A stretch of 64,000 nucleotides of DNA. Origin: Laburnicola sp. R22_1 (lineage: Eukaryota; Ascomycota; Dothideomycetes; Pleosporales; Didymosphaeriaceae). The notes under the pieces are model-generated. The model saw only the letters and a program-made list of their open reading frames with translations. It searched no databases and was not told where the DNA came from. Both the position numbers and the translations under genes were made by a program. Each line of letters opens with the position of its first letter. Position 1 is the stretch's first letter. The stretch covers positions 310,001-374,000 of the forward strand of contig JACONQ010000005.1 of the NCBI GenBank assembly GCA_014281115.1, written 5' to 3'. This document shows, in pieces, positions 1 to 10,498 of the stretch.

Positions 1-1208
1 TGGCAGAGTGCCGCCCCGTTGTTGCGCCTCTATAGGGCAAGCGGGCATGCAAGAGACGGGTGTGGGCTAGCGGAGCTCTCTCGACGCTTGACACGTCAAT
101 CGCCGCTGCAAGATTGACGCAGGCCGGAGTCCCACACGACTGGGGGCGCGCATGGAGTGGCATTGTTGTTATTCTGCCTCTGCGCCGCCCTGCCCGTCCG
201 TTCTCTACAGTGCGCGCCGTCGCCGTCGTTGCCCTCGTCTCGTCCCCACCAAGCAGCGATCGCGTCGCGGGCCCGAGAACGAGCATTGATTGCAAGCCCG
301 CCAGGCCTCGTGGGCGCCGCAATTCCAATTCCCATTCTAATTCCTGGTCCCAGTCGACGTCGCCGGCTGTCTGTGTGCCGCCCAGCGCTCCTCCGGTCGC
401 TTTCAAACAAGAGCACTGACCGCTCCCACACCGCCTGCCGAAGCGCAGGCTTTTTATACCGTCGCAGGTCCTCGCGCGGGCGACATCGAGGCCGGACGAC
501 GTCGCCATGCGCTGTCCGAGGCTCTCGAACCCGACCTCCCAGCCACCCGCATCCTCGCCCGCATGCGTGTGAATTGACGGTTGCGACCTGTGCAGCTAGC
601 CCGTCGCCCCATCCCACACGCGCCGCCATTGGCTCGCCCGCGCGCCGTCGTCGACGAATCGTCTTGCCTGTCCACGTTGGGGCTCTCTGGACTACGCTAC
701 TCTACCGTGTGTATACGCCCAGCGCAGGCAGCGCACTGCTTCACTCCTCGGGCCCCATGGCTGACAGCTGCACAGAGACGCCCGCTTTGCTGGCGTGGCA
801 TCCGCCTCTGTATAGGAATACCAGCCCAAGCACAACTTCCACCACGCCAGGGTACCTCCCGCCGTGTGCCTACCTACCATTCAGGATACTTATCTTGTAC
901 CATAACTACCTACCATTGTTACCGTCTAACCACTAAACCCACCGAGCACCAGAACATACATCGACGCTCGTCATCCAACACCCAGCCACCTCGGGGGTCG
1001 TCAGTCACGGGGACCGCCATTCACCATCAGCTTCTGCGCACGGTGCCTCCTCGCGAAACGGATCCATTGGCTGGAATTGCACCCGCCACGCAGAACCCAT
1101 CTCCTCGGCGACATTGTTGTTGGAAGGCGTCTGAATCATCAGCTCGGACCAAGCCGCACTGTGTCTGCTTTCGAGATACAGCACGACGGCCCAGATGGTG
1201 CGTTGATG
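1..1208. other. Upstream region without a supported gene
   Basis: No reading frame here looks coding. The long frames are C-rich, low-complexity and overlap one another on both strands. The stretch most likely holds the promoter and 5' leader of the 14-3-3-like gene that starts at 1481. Confidence 0.5.
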
Positions 1209-1470
1209 GTGAGTGCTGCTTTTCCCGCCCAGCCCTCAGAATTCTTGTTTCCATCCGGCCTCGTCATTACACCGCCAAAAGCACCGTCCTCCGAACCAAC
1301 GAGAAAGAGCGACGAGCAGAAAAGCGTTGTTGCGTGTTCGGAGACGGTGTCGCGAGTGCAGCTTCCCTCCCAGCCAGCGTCTGCCGGTCGCACCTTCCTT
1401 AAACTACCACCCACCATCGCCACCTGCATCTGAATCTCCATCACCACGGGATTGCTGACGCGTCCGGCAG
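1209..1470 (+). other. Candidate 5' UTR intron of the 14-3-3-like gene
   Basis: A strong donor (GATG|GTGAGT) at 1209 pairs with a GCTGAC branch-like site near 1455 and a CGGCAG acceptor ending at 1470, ten bases before the ATG at 1481. No coding frame joins smoothly across it, so if real it lies in the leader. Inferred from splice signals only. Confidence 0.4.
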
Positions 1471-1480
1471 CTTGCTAGCA

Positions 1481-3052
1481 ATGGCATCCTTGGACTTCGA
1501 CCAGAAATTCCTCGGTCGGATTGCCAAGCAGACAGCAGCCAGCAACCCGCTCCTCTCCGCTTCTCTCTACCAGATCCTCGGCTTATCCGTCCTTCTCTCA
1601 CGCCGCCTTGTTCGAGCTAGGAAGTTACGCAAGCTCGATACCAGCCGCGACACGCCTTCTCTGGCCCTGTACCAGCATATACTCTGGCTGTCTCGCGAAG
1701 GCCTTTCCATCTTGGAACTCTGCGTCCTGCCCTATGCGCAGGACAACCAACACGGAGCAGAATGTAGGGTTCTCAGCGTCAAGCTACGAGCGAGTTTCTA
1801 CCACATCTTCTGCCTCTTCCACAATCAGCCACCAGTCACAGCAACAAACATGACCACGACTGACCCGCGGACACTCGGTGTGCCTCCGCTGCCAGCCTCT
1901 GAGCGAAACGGCAATGGGCAGTCTCGCACCGCCGATCCATCAAGTCTCTCACCCTCCTCCAAACGCGCCGGCAAGCAGCCTATGCTGCGCGAGCCCATCG
2001 ACTCCATCGTCTCCGAGACGTCTTTTGTCACAAATCCATATGCAGCAGGTGGCCCTGTCGCCACGCCATCACCGGGCCCTCCTAATGCGCCTCCAGGTCT
2101 CCATCCTATACCCATCCCCCAGCCTTCCTCGTTTATCCTTCCGCCTTTGAACTTTGTTCCACTGGCAGGAGGATACTTCACAACAGCCACTGCGTACGCC
2201 ACCTCTTTCCTCTCCGGCTCGCACCCGCTGAGACTCTCTGTGGCTCTCGAACATAGTGCTTTTCTTTGGGATTGCGTGCATGATCACGAGGGCTCTCGAC
2301 GCGTAGCACGCCGTGCAATCAAGGATGTGTATCGCGCGCAGGAGGCTATGGATGATAGTGAATTCGAAGATGCTGCCGAGCTCGTGGGAATATTGGGACG
2401 TATGATGAAGCGCAAAAGCTTTGAAGCTACGCCACGCGTCGGAGGTCTTGCAAGCCCAGAGCCAGGTGTGGCTGCTAACCCACCCGATGGTGTACAGCCC
2501 AGCGGTACTGGCGGCCAAAAGACCGACAGAGCAACAACTGTGCCTAATCATGGCAGCCCGCAGAAAAATAAGAGAGATGCCGGATCTACATCGACTACGC
2601 GTCCAGTCGCAGAGGCTCAGTCAGCTCCTGTCCGCGGTCGATCGACCTCGGCGAGCAAGACTGGACGGAAGCAAAGAGAAGGAGGCAGCCTCGAGGGGAC
2701 GCCGCGTCTCGATGCACATCGTTCCACAGGCGGGAGCAGTCAGAACACCACACCACGTGCAAGACGTGTCAGTGCCGAGAGTGGCGCCAGTACAACGCCG
2801 CGAGCCCCACAAGGCGGCCGCTCTCCAGCGACACCTTCCACGGTGCGAACGATACAACAGCAGCCTGGCAGCGGTTCGGTCAAGGGCACGCCAGTGATAG
2901 CAAACTCAACGCCCACATCACCTAGTGCCGCTGCTATGCGAGCCTCGGACGTTGTTCGAACATCTCCTACCCTCCGCCGATCGCCGCCGCTACGAGCTTC
3001 GCCACGAGCTTCGCCATCACAGGAGTACTCATACAACAAGGCACGCCGATGA
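1481..3052 (+). CDS. Divergent 14-3-3-like domain protein
   Basis: This 523-residue protein from one exon carries a 14-3-3 fold split in two. Residues 1-115 resemble 14-3-3 helices 1-5: LLSASLYQILG aligns with the LLSVAYKNVVG region, and KLRASFYHIF with KMKGDYYRYL. Residues about 235-310 resemble helices 7-9: HPLRLSVALEHSAF aligns with HPIRLGLALNFSVF. About 120 Pro/Ser-rich residues separate the halves, and a Ser/Thr/Pro/Arg-rich tail of over 200 residues follows, likely disordered. The basic residues that hold phosphoserine in ordinary 14-3-3 proteins (K49, R56, R127, Y128) align with Y30, V37, H108 and I109, so classic phosphopeptide binding is probably lost, while R60 aligns with R41. I chose ATG 1481 as the first ATG in frame. 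The function is unknown; a scaffold or dimeric adaptor role is inference. The family call rests on by-eye alignment. Confidence 0.75.
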   Translation: MASLDFDQKFLGRIAKQTAASNPLLSASLYQILGLSVLLSRRLVRARKLRKLDTSRDTPSLALYQHILWLSREGLSILELCVLPYAQDNQHGAECRVLSVKLRASFYHIFCLFHNQPPVTATNMTTTDPRTLGVPPLPASERNGNGQSRTADPSSLSPSSKRAGKQPMLREPIDSIVSETSFVTNPYAAGGPVATPSPGPPNAPPGLHPIPIPQPSSFILPPLNFVPLAGGYFTTATAYATSFLSGSHPLRLSVALEHSAFLWDCVHDHEGSRRVARRAIKDVYRAQEAMDDSEFEDAAELVGILGRMMKRKSFEATPRVGGLASPEPGVAANPPDGVQPSGTGGQKTDRATTVPNHGSPQKNKRDAGSTSTTRPVAEAQSAPVRGRSTSASKTGRKQREGGSLEGTPRLDAHRSTGGSSQNTTPRARRVSAESGASTTPRAPQGGRSPATPSTVRTIQQQPGSGSVKGTPVIANSTPTSPSAAAMRASDVVRTSPTLRRSPPLRASPRASPSQEYSYNKARR

Positions 3053-4433
3053 CAATTAGAAGGGCGTGGAGAGGCGAGAAAGATGGACGTGCAATGGACG
3101 ATTCCCGACATTGAGGCACAGATCGTACTGCGTCCGCCGAGTGAATCGCTGTCTATCTCGGCCACGCCCCATGGCAATACTCATACACATACACACCTCA
3201 ACTATGGAGGCAGTTGAGCTCTTTGGTTGAAAATCACCTCTTCTTGGATATCTACAAGGACTGTACACCTCATATAATCTCTTCACTGAGTGTTGTCCTT
3301 CCTTGAAGGCACCTCGCTGTACCATATCGGTTATTCCATGGCACATATACCCGTTTTCTCGGAGTTTAAAATATTTGTCTTCGTACGGCGGCTTCCTCAC
3401 GGTTACTTGTTGCATAATACGTCATTTGCGTTTGAAGCCACCGTACTGGCTTCGCTGATTTGGATCTCCGGCTTTTCTAGCATTGCGTTCTTGATACCAC
3501 CTCGTTGGTCACCTCTTTCTCCCGGACTTTTGGACATACGGCGCTTTGGTAGATACTTTCGGACCGCCTCGATACAATAGAGCATTTGGAAACGTTCACT
3601 CTGGACCTCGCCGCGTCTCTCTTGTTTGGACGATGCTACTTATGATACGGGTGCAATCTGCACCTATATATACTGTTGTATCCCCGTGTTGCTAACCATC
3701 AACTCCACTTTCAGATGGCCAAGGTACGTCGACAGGTACCTAAGTTCGCCCTATTAACTTCGTAATTCTATGACCCCTGTCATGGAACATAGTGCCTTGC
3801 AACTTTCGCTTGTACACCGCTGGGAGGTGCATCGCATCCACGGGTGAATGCAGACAGAGGGAGTAGGGGTGCTGATGCATGCTTAGCTATGCTCGGCCTA
3901 TCTGATGCCGCTGATACTAACACCGTATTTCCAAGAGGGACCTATATGTCCGCGATCTCCTTTGTAAGCCATGCAGCCAGAGCGGAGGATAAGCCATTCC
4001 ATGGACACTTCAGAGACCCCGTCATTTGAGATTCGACTGAGTGGGCTCTCAACAAGCACGTGGAATTGCCCTTGAATGACTACATACGCTTCTGTGCAAC
4101 TAACCCACATGTCACACATAGGCCAAGCAGAGTGCAGGAGAGGTGGCCACATGCGCTCTTCAATGTGGATCTTTTATGATGACTGTCTCAAGGAGACTTG
4201 CTATCGCAGGGCGCGACTAACTCGTACAAACCTTGGAAGCTTGTGATGTCTTGTTCCTCCAAACGCCGCCCAATGCAATCGCTAAATGCCTGCCTGCCTG
4301 CCTGCCTTGAGCGCCATGAAATGTTATTTGTTTACCTCTCCAAGTCTCCTTTACTTTCCATTTCCCGCATCTCTCAAGCATACAAATACAGCCGAATCAT
4401 CTGCTCGAGCACCCCAGTTCAGTCCATGCCCCT
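3053..4433. other. Intergenic region with a possible spliced micro-ORF
   Basis: This is the tail-to-tail spacer between the 14-3-3-like gene and PRP31, and it should hold both 3' UTRs. No long coding frame is convincing. One oddity: a TATA-like run near 3665-3672, then a branch site and acceptor (GCTAAC, then TTTCAG ending at 3714), directly followed by ATGGCCAAG and a GTACGT donor at 3724. A perfect TACTAAC branch at 3914 with a CCAAG acceptor ending at 3935 could close that intron. The joined frame would be only about 21 codons, so it is listed as a curiosity and not as a gene. Confidence 0.3.
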
Positions 4434-6140
4434 TCACTTGTTTTGCTTTTTTGGAGGTAGCGCCGGCACCTTGAAGCCGGCACTGTCCACTTTGGTCGTC
4501 GACGTACCACCCAGCTGCGTGAACGTGCCTCCCTTGAACCACCGGTCCTCCTCCGCTTTCCTCTTGTTATTCATGTCCTCGCGCACCTTGGGATCTACAA
4601 GCTCCAGCCCCTGCACAGGCGTGAACGCAATAGAACTTGTTCCCGCACCAGGGAGTCCCACGCCGCCGGTCCGAAGACCCGAAGCACGCAGACTCGTTGC
4701 CGTTCCGCCCGCACCAAAGCTCTTGAGCGACGTGTTTGCACCGAGCGCCGTGTCGCCGCCAAAGCCAGGATTCTTCTTGGACAGTTTAGCGCGCGTCTTG
4801 GGATCGATTTGGTGAGCGCGGAGGCGTCCTGTGTCGGTGGCGCCGACCATGCCCATGCCGCGTGTACTATCACCAGTGCCGTACCCGACTTCCTTCTCTT
4901 CCTTGCCAAAGGCCATTCTATTCTGTGCTTTGCGAATCTCGGTCATGGCGGTAGCCTCCTTCGCTTTTCTGGCGCGACGACCACCTCGTTTGCGCGACGG
5001 CTTGTCGTCTGGTGCTGGGAGAGCTCTCACGCCTTTGTTTGGCGGCGGCTCGGTGAGCTTGTCGAGGCGGCGCTCACATTCGTCTTTGAGCTGCTGGCCG
5101 GTTGAGCCGTCGGGCGATCGATGGACCATATCGACGCGAGCAGCCAGGATGACTTTGGCGGACGCGATGCGCATGGCTTGTTTCTTCAGGTCTTGGCGGA
5201 CGGTTTGCAATAGAGGACTGTGGTATAAGAAACCTTGATGCCGAATTCCAACGTTGGTAGCAAAACCAAGACCCGATGCCTTGTTCGAACCCAAAGGGGG
5301 GATATTGCAGGCGGGAGTTTTGGCAAGGCCAGCTAAGCCTCCGGCGTAGTTGATGAATTGTGCAGCGGTCAACGAGCCGATCAGTGCTGTGAGATTGGGC
5401 GCAAAAACACTCATCCGCGACTGCACGTACTCGGTGAGGATGCCTTTTGACCTGTTCAGGTCTAGCAGCATACGACAAGCCTCCAGAACAGCGTTTAACT
5501 CGGCTTCATTGAGATCTCGGCCGGTAGCGCGTGAAGCTTCCACGGTAACAACCATGAGGGAGGGTCCTTCCAATATGTTCTTCAGCGGCACGCCTACCAG
5601 GTTGTCCGGACTCTGGGAGATCTCCTTGATGTTGTCCAAAGGTCCGTTTTTGATGATGGCGACAGTCTTGGCATAGTCGACGGGGTTTTTGATGAGCTCT
5701 TCGAGGTAGGGAAAGCGCAGCGAATAATGGTCGCGGATGAACTTGTGCACGGCCGTGATCTCGTCGTCGATCTGCGTCGAAGTCTCGTTGGCGTCCTTGA
5801 GCAACTGGTACTCGGGGTTGTCTTCGATCGACTCGCCGTCCATGACGTCCTCCATCTTGTCCTGGACCGCATCGATCTGCGCCAGGATGGGCTTCAGTCT
5901 CGCAAGCAGATGCGAGGCGCCGCTAATGTCGGCCGGACCCTTTTGTTTCTTGTGCTTGGCAGCATAATCGGCCTCCTCGTCTGCCAGTTCCTCGTCTCCG
6001 TCGTCGTCTGCCGAGGCGGCGCCGCCAAAGTCCTTGTCGAGATGGGCCAGGCCATCGCCGCCGCCGTCGGCCAGGGCCAGCTCTTCGTCGGAGCCGACAT
6101 CCGCAAAGTCGGCGAGCAGCTCCTGCTCGAGCGTCGCCAT
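4434..6140 (-). CDS. PRP31: U4/U6 snRNP-associated splicing factor Prp31
   Basis: Prp31 bridges U4/U6 and U5 in the spliceosomal tri-snRNP by binding the 15.5K-U4 RNA complex. The 568-residue product is somewhat longer than the usual 490-500. An acidic N-terminus (residues 1-60) precedes a coiled-coil region (about 75-150). The NOP domain (about 200-345) includes ESRM-like SRMSVFAPNL, the AGGLAGLAKTPACNI stretch and the AARVD motif. The Prp31 C-terminal domain (about 350-560) has the basic RKRGGRRARKAKE block and SSIAFTPVQGLELVDP. There is no intron. ATG 6140 gives MATLEQELLADF; the frame stays open upstream but has no earlier ATG. It is transcribed divergently from CLF1, another splicing factor, and the catalogue of conserved blocks leaves little doubt about identity. 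Confidence 0.96.
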   Translation of the reverse strand: MATLEQELLADFADVGSDEELALADGGGDGLAHLDKDFGGAASADDDGDEELADEEADYAAKHKKQKGPADISGASHLLARLKPILAQIDAVQDKMEDVMDGESIEDNPEYQLLKDANETSTQIDDEITAVHKFIRDHYSLRFPYLEELIKNPVDYAKTVAIIKNGPLDNIKEISQSPDNLVGVPLKNILEGPSLMVVTVEASRATGRDLNEAELNAVLEACRMLLDLNRSKGILTEYVQSRMSVFAPNLTALIGSLTAAQFINYAGGLAGLAKTPACNIPPLGSNKASGLGFATNVGIRHQGFLYHSPLLQTVRQDLKKQAMRIASAKVILAARVDMVHRSPDGSTGQQLKDECERRLDKLTEPPPNKGVRALPAPDDKPSRKRGGRRARKAKEATAMTEIRKAQNRMAFGKEEKEVGYGTGDSTRGMGMVGATDTGRLRAHQIDPKTRAKLSKKNPGFGGDTALGANTSLKSFGAGGTATSLRASGLRTGGVGLPGAGTSSIAFTPVQGLELVDPKVREDMNNKRKAEEDRWFKGGTFTQLGGTSTTKVDSAGFKVPALPPKKQNK

Positions 6141-6484
6141 GTCTGCAGCGGATAGCCAGCGAGAGCGACTGACGACGTGCCTGGAGCGCGATGCGGCCGC
6201 CGGTGGGGTTGCGTGCGGGGCGTCGCCGAGCGGGTGTGGGTGTGGGCGTGGGTGTGGGCGTGCAGGCGTGGAGCCGAAGCTGAGGAAGTTGCGACCGACA
6301 AACCAAGTGACGTGCAGGCGCGGGCTCTTGGCGTGCAGGTTCTGCCGTGCGCCACCGCCCAGCCAGGTGAATTTCGCGCCCCCAGCTCCGTCGCCGTTTC
6401 CTCCGGGCTCACGCGCTCTCGGTGCCTCCCGCACATCGCCAACCCTTCGCGCACGTCGCGTCAGGCAACACGCACCCACCCGCC
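6141..6484. promoter_or_regulatory. Shared divergent promoter of PRP31 and CLF1
   Basis: Only 344 bp separate the two start codons, so both 5' leaders and promoters must lie here. The segment is GC-rich, has no TATA box that I can see, and contains a G/T-rich run at about 6234-6270 made of alternating GGGTGTGG and GGGCGTGG words. Co-regulation of the two splicing factors is inference. Confidence 0.7.
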
Positions 6485-8524
6485 ATGGAGAGCTCGCGCG
6501 GCCCGCCGAGGGTCAAGAACAAGGCGGCGGCGCCCGTCCAGATCAGCGCCGAACAGCTGCTCCGCGAAGCCGTCGACCGGCAAGATGAGAAGCTCAAGGC
6601 GCCGACGCAGCGCTTCGCCGACCTGGAGGAGCTGCACGAGCACCAGGGCCGCAAGAGGAAGGAGTTCGAGGACTATGTCCGCCGGAACCGCATCAACATG
6701 AACAACTGGATGCGCTATGCCCAGTGGGAGCTGGAGCAGAAGGAGTTCCGTCGCGCCAGGTCCATCTTCGAGAGAGCGCTGGACGTCGACAGCACCTCCG
6801 TCGTCCTATGGATCCGCTATGTCGAGGCCGAAATGAAGAATCGGAACATCAACCATGCGAGGAATTTGCTGGATCGCGCCGTCACCATTCTGCCGAGAGT
6901 CGACAAGCTGTGGTACAAGTACGTGTACATGGAGGAGACGCTTGGCAACATTGATGGCGCGCGCTCCGTTTTCGAGCGCTGGATGCAGTGGGAGCCAGAG
7001 GACGCGGCCTGGTCGGCATATATCAAGCTGGAGAAGCGGCATGGTGAGTTCGAAAGGGCACGAGCCGTGTTCGAGCGCTTTACCGTCGTGCATCCGGAGC
7101 CAAAGAACTGGATCAAGTGGGCCAAGTTCGAAGAGGAGAACGGGACTAGCGATTTGGTTCGTGATGTTTTTGGCACGGCTGTCGAGACATTGGGTGACGC
7201 CTTCATGGACGAGAAGCTCTTTATGGCCTATGCTAGGTTTGAAGCCAGGCTGAAGGAGGTGGAACGCGCGCGAGCAATCTTCAAGTTCGCCTTGGACCGC
7301 ATGCCACGGTCCAAGTCGGTCAATTTACACAAAGCATTCACACAGTTCGAGAAGCAGTACGGAGATAGGGATGGGATTGAAGATGTCATCATGTCGAAAC
7401 GGAGAGTGCATTACGAAGAGCAGATCAAGGAAAATCCGAAGAACTACGATGCGTGGATCGACTTTGCCCGCCTCGAAGAAGCGTCCGGAAATACGGATCG
7501 CGTGCGGGATATATACGAGCGCGCCATAGCACAGATACCACCCACTCAGGAGAAGAGACACTGGAGACGGTACATTTACCTGTGGCTCTTCTACGCAATA
7601 TACGAAGAGACAGTGTCACGGGACAGCGAGCGAACACGCCAGATATACCAGGAATGTTTAAGATTACTACCACACAAGCGCTTTACCTTCGCTAAAGTTT
7701 GGCTAATGGCCGCCCATTTCGAAATACGGCAAGGTCAACTTACAGCGGCACGCAAACTCCTCGGCCAGTCCATTGGCATGTGCCCCAAGGACAAGCTATT
7801 CAAAGGCTATATCGACCTAGAGCTAAAACTCTTCGAATTCGGTCGATGCCGTCAACTGTATACGAAGTACATCGAGTGGAATGGCGCAAACTGTCAGACC
7901 TGGATCAAATTTGCTGAGCTGGAACGAGGATTGGATGATCTGGAGCGTGCGCGCGCCATCTTTGAGCTCGCGGTTGAGGAACCACAATTAGATATGCCGG
8001 AACTGCTTTGGAAAGCATACATCGACTTCGAAGAGGGCGAAGGCGAGTACGATAGGACTCGCGCCCTCTACAAGCGTCTCCTTGAAAAGACCTCCCATGT
8101 CAAAGTCTGGACTTCCTGGGCGCAATTTGAACTCAGCGTCCCAGACCCCGACCAGGAGCCCAGCACCGACGACTCCTCCGACATGCCACCATCGGCCTCC
8201 GCTATCGCACGCGCCCGTGCCATCTTTGACCTCGCGCATACGCGCATGAAAGACCGAGACCTCAAAGAAGAGCGCGTCGCACTCCTCAACGCATGGAAAT
8301 CTTTCGAAGATGAGTGCGGTAGTCCAGAGGACAAGGAGAAGATGGGGAAGCAGATGCCAAGGAAAGTTAAGAAGAGGAGAAAATTGGATGACGATAGTTT
8401 TGAGGAGTATGTGGATTATGTGTTCCCAGCGGATGACAAGAGTGCGGCGAATTTGGCGAAGCTCCTGGCGGATGCGCAGATGTGGAAGGCGGCACAGCAG
8501 GCACAGGTAGGAGGCGAGGAGTAG
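6485..8524 (+). CDS. CLF1: Pre-mRNA splicing factor Clf1 (crooked neck)
   Basis: Clf1/Crn is a scaffold of the Prp19-associated (NTC) complex needed for spliceosome activation. The 679-residue product matches the normal length (yeast about 687) and is built almost wholly of HAT half-TPR repeats. The N-terminal signature is visible ([17 protein letters not shown], then [20 protein letters not shown]), followed by repeated W..Y..E and RAR.IFERA units up to about residue 600, then a basic, Lys-rich tail ([20 protein letters not shown]). There is no intron. ATG 6485 sits in a good context (CCGCCATGG); the frame is open upstream but without an ATG. It is divergent from PRP31 over a 344-bp spacer. 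A short A-run at 8579-8588 lies in the 3' region. Confidence 0.97.
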   Translation: MESSRGPPRVKNKAAAPVQISAEQLLREAVDRQDEKLKAPTQRFADLEELHEHQGRKRKEFEDYVRRNRINMNNWMRYAQWELEQKEFRRARSIFERALDVDSTSVVLWIRYVEAEMKNRNINHARNLLDRAVTILPRVDKLWYKYVYMEETLGNIDGARSVFERWMQWEPEDAAWSAYIKLEKRHGEFERARAVFERFTVVHPEPKNWIKWAKFEEENGTSDLVRDVFGTAVETLGDAFMDEKLFMAYARFEARLKEVERARAIFKFALDRMPRSKSVNLHKAFTQFEKQYGDRDGIEDVIMSKRRVHYEEQIKENPKNYDAWIDFARLEEASGNTDRVRDIYERAIAQIPPTQEKRHWRRYIYLWLFYAIYEETVSRDSERTRQIYQECLRLLPHKRFTFAKVWLMAAHFEIRQGQLTAARKLLGQSIGMCPKDKLFKGYIDLELKLFEFGRCRQLYTKYIEWNGANCQTWIKFAELERGLDDLERARAIFELAVEEPQLDMPELLWKAYIDFEEGEGEYDRTRALYKRLLEKTSHVKVWTSWAQFELSVPDPDQEPSTDDSSDMPPSASAIARARAIFDLAHTRMKDRDLKEERVALLNAWKSFEDECGSPEDKEKMGKQMPRKVKKRRKLDDDSFEEYVDYVFPADDKSAANLAKLLADAQMWKAAQQAQVGGEE

Positions 8525-8875
8525 ATGGTGAGGAAGCAAGGAGCTGATTTGAGAGAGTTTGTCGCATCATGTTTGTGAAAAAAAAAATGTACAGCATCTT
8601 CTGGTTCGAATTGATGTTGTTGATGAAGTGACAGGGGTTGGTTTATTTAAGCTTTTACTTGTAAAGACGATGCTAAAACAAACAAGGCTGACAACTGTGC
8701 GCTGATGCCGGCACGCCTTGCAGCTTACTGCTTTCTGGATTTGTCATCTCTGTAACATCCGCTTGGTACTATATAAACACCTAATAGTCTCACATCTCAC
8801 ATCCCAGAACCCAATACACTATCCATCCTATACTACGTTTAACAACAAGCATCACTATTACTCCAAGACCAAACA
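8525..8875. other. Spacer downstream of CLF1
   Basis: AT-richer than its surroundings, this stretch likely holds the CLF1 3' UTR and the former promoter of the dead nitroreductase. No coding frame or RNA gene is visible. Confidence 0.5.
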
Positions 8876-9528
8876 ATGGTATCCACGACACCATTCTTTA
8901 TTGTAATCGCAATCCGCCGTTCCGTCTACAATCTGGCAAAGAATCACCCATATCGAATGCTCGTATCCTCGAACTCACGACCGAAGCACTGACACACGCG
9001 CCGTCCCCTTTCAACTATTTGGCGCAGAGCACACCAACCTCTGGGAATATGCGTACAAAGTTACTGAAGCAGCGAGTCCGGGAGCATTCGACATACTCGG
9101 GCCCAAGATCAAGGGTTTGGCGGCTGCGTATGGAACGGTAAGCTCAACAAAACTTCATTCGGTCTTTTCATGAGTTCATCAGTCGCCCATTCTGACTAGT
9201 ACATCACAGACCCTATTTTTCGACGACGCCTCAGCCTTTTCCATGCTCCCGCCTCACTTCTGCAGTCTCGAAGCAATATCCCGAGTAGGAAGAGCACTCC
9301 TCGAGCATGGACAAGTCCATCCTCCGGACTGCGCTCACTGCCGAAGGTCGGGGGTGTAATCTGCAGCACTACCAGTCTGGTATTACGCCGTACTTGAGGG
9401 AGAAGCTTAGTGTGAGTAAGAGCTGGAAACCGAAGGCATAGTTGGTGTGTGGGGTTGTGGTTGGTGAGATACCGAGGGCGAAGGCGAAGACGGGGTTGGA
9501 GAGGACGGTGGAGTTGTTTCGAGAGTAG
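8876..9528 (+). pseudogene. Nitroreductase-family oxidoreductase, dead
   Basis: Fragments in different frames line up with fungal FMN-dependent nitroreductases of the HBN1/FRM2 type. They read RRSVYNLAK, then (one base lost near 8944) ESPISNARILELTTEALTH and APSPFN. About ten codons are then missing, and LFGAEHTNLWEYAYK continues to GLAAAYGT. A normal intron follows at 9138-9209 (GTAAGC, CTGAC, CACAG). The second exon begins TLFFDDA, shifts frame, then reads PE-stop-EEHSSSMDKSILRTALTAEG with a Trp-to-stop change near 9280, continues GCNLQHY..GITPYLREK, and has another stop where a Gln is expected (KA-stop-LVCGV). At least two frameshifts, one deletion and two stops make it non-functional. It faces the GST gene tail to tail, 102 bp away. 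Decay by indels here contrasts with the point-mutation decay of the transposons further right. Confidence 0.85.
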
Positions 9529-9630
9529 ACACGCGTGGCGTATAGACTGAGTACAGTGCGATTCGGACCCAGGGTGACTTGGACCATTAGCCAGCTACAT
9601 CGTGGTCTGCTTACCTATTCCTACGTGTCC

Positions 9631-10498
9631 TCACGGCAAACCCCTCCCGGAATTTACCGCATCAGCCACCTGGCTAGTTCCAGGCCGATTTTCTGCATAT
9701 CGCTCATAACTATCCAAGTACAACCCATCATCACTCGTTGTACTCCTCACACTCTCGTCCCCCTCAATTGCATCCACCCACGCTTTCCATCTACTCCCCT
9801 CCTCTGGCACTGGCCATCCTCGATACGGGCCCAGCACCCTTTTCAATCGTATCACCCATGGTGCAATCTGTACGTCCACAAAACCCAGGTCTCTACCCAA
9901 GAAAAAAGGCCCGATGGGATCCGCCGCGGCGACTAGTTTGCCGATCTGGGTGCGCAGCTCCGTCGCGTGGTTGACTTGGTCTTGCTGATCTTGCGCTTGG
10001 AGCAGCCGGTAGAACGTGGGTATTATGTAGCGGTTGATATGGTCGGACCAGAGGCGGCACGTAGCGCGGGTTTGTGGGTTGGGTGGGAGGATGGCAGGGC
10101 CAGTTTGTAGGTCTTCGAGATACTCCATTATGACTGTGGATTCGTGGGTCGACCATGTTGGGCCGTGGCGAATTGCGGGAACGAGGCCGCGTGGGTTGAC
10201 ATCAAGGAGCGACTGGGGCTTCTTATAAGGGTCTACTTCGATGTATTGATATGGAATTCTTTTGTGTTGGAGGGAGATCCAGACGCGTTGAACGAAGGGG
10301 CTGCAGGTCTGTTAGGGTGACGTCATGCTGGCGAGTCGGTAATTATAGTAGAGAGTGTAGGGCTTACCAAAAGCAGCTACCATATAGCTTAAGTTCGTCT
10401 TCTTTAGAGTGATTCTTGACGGTGATAAGGGCATTTCCAGTCGCCTTCTTGTGGTATGTCTTCTTGGTAGAATCTCCGCCCTGATTTGTATCGGTCAT
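9631..10498 (-). CDS. Omega-type glutathione S-transferase, two exons
   Basis: The coding sequence is 10498-10368 joined to 10300-9631, giving 266 residues. The intron (10301-10367, 67 nt) has a GTAAGC donor and a CTGCAG acceptor; splicing restores YGSCFCPFVQRVWI, the thioredoxin-fold start of omega-like GSTs with Cys44 as the expected catalytic cysteine in a CPF motif. The N-terminal domain continues with IPYQYIEVDPYKKPQSLLDV, NPRGLVPAIRHG and the glutathione-binding EST segment (STHESTVIMEYLED). The alpha-helical C-terminal domain ends RYAENRPGTSQVADAVNSGR, a tail familiar from fungal GSTs. Family members use glutathione for thioltransferase or dehydroascorbate-type reactions. The first ATG assumed is MTDTNQGG; an in-frame upstream ATG would add a basic, mitochondrial-like leader, so dual targeting is possible. 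Confidence 0.88.

Noticed and set aside
157..936. Long plus-strand frame of about 259 codons near the left end
   Set aside because: Low-complexity, Pro/Ser/Arg-rich, overlaps other frames on both strands, starts without a clear signal and lacks any known motif. It behaves as a GC-rich chance frame.
3290..3580. Plus-strand frame with hydrophobic stretches downstream of the 14-3-3-like gene
   Set aside because: Begins at a non-ATG codon, lies in a likely 3' UTR, and shows no recognisable domain.
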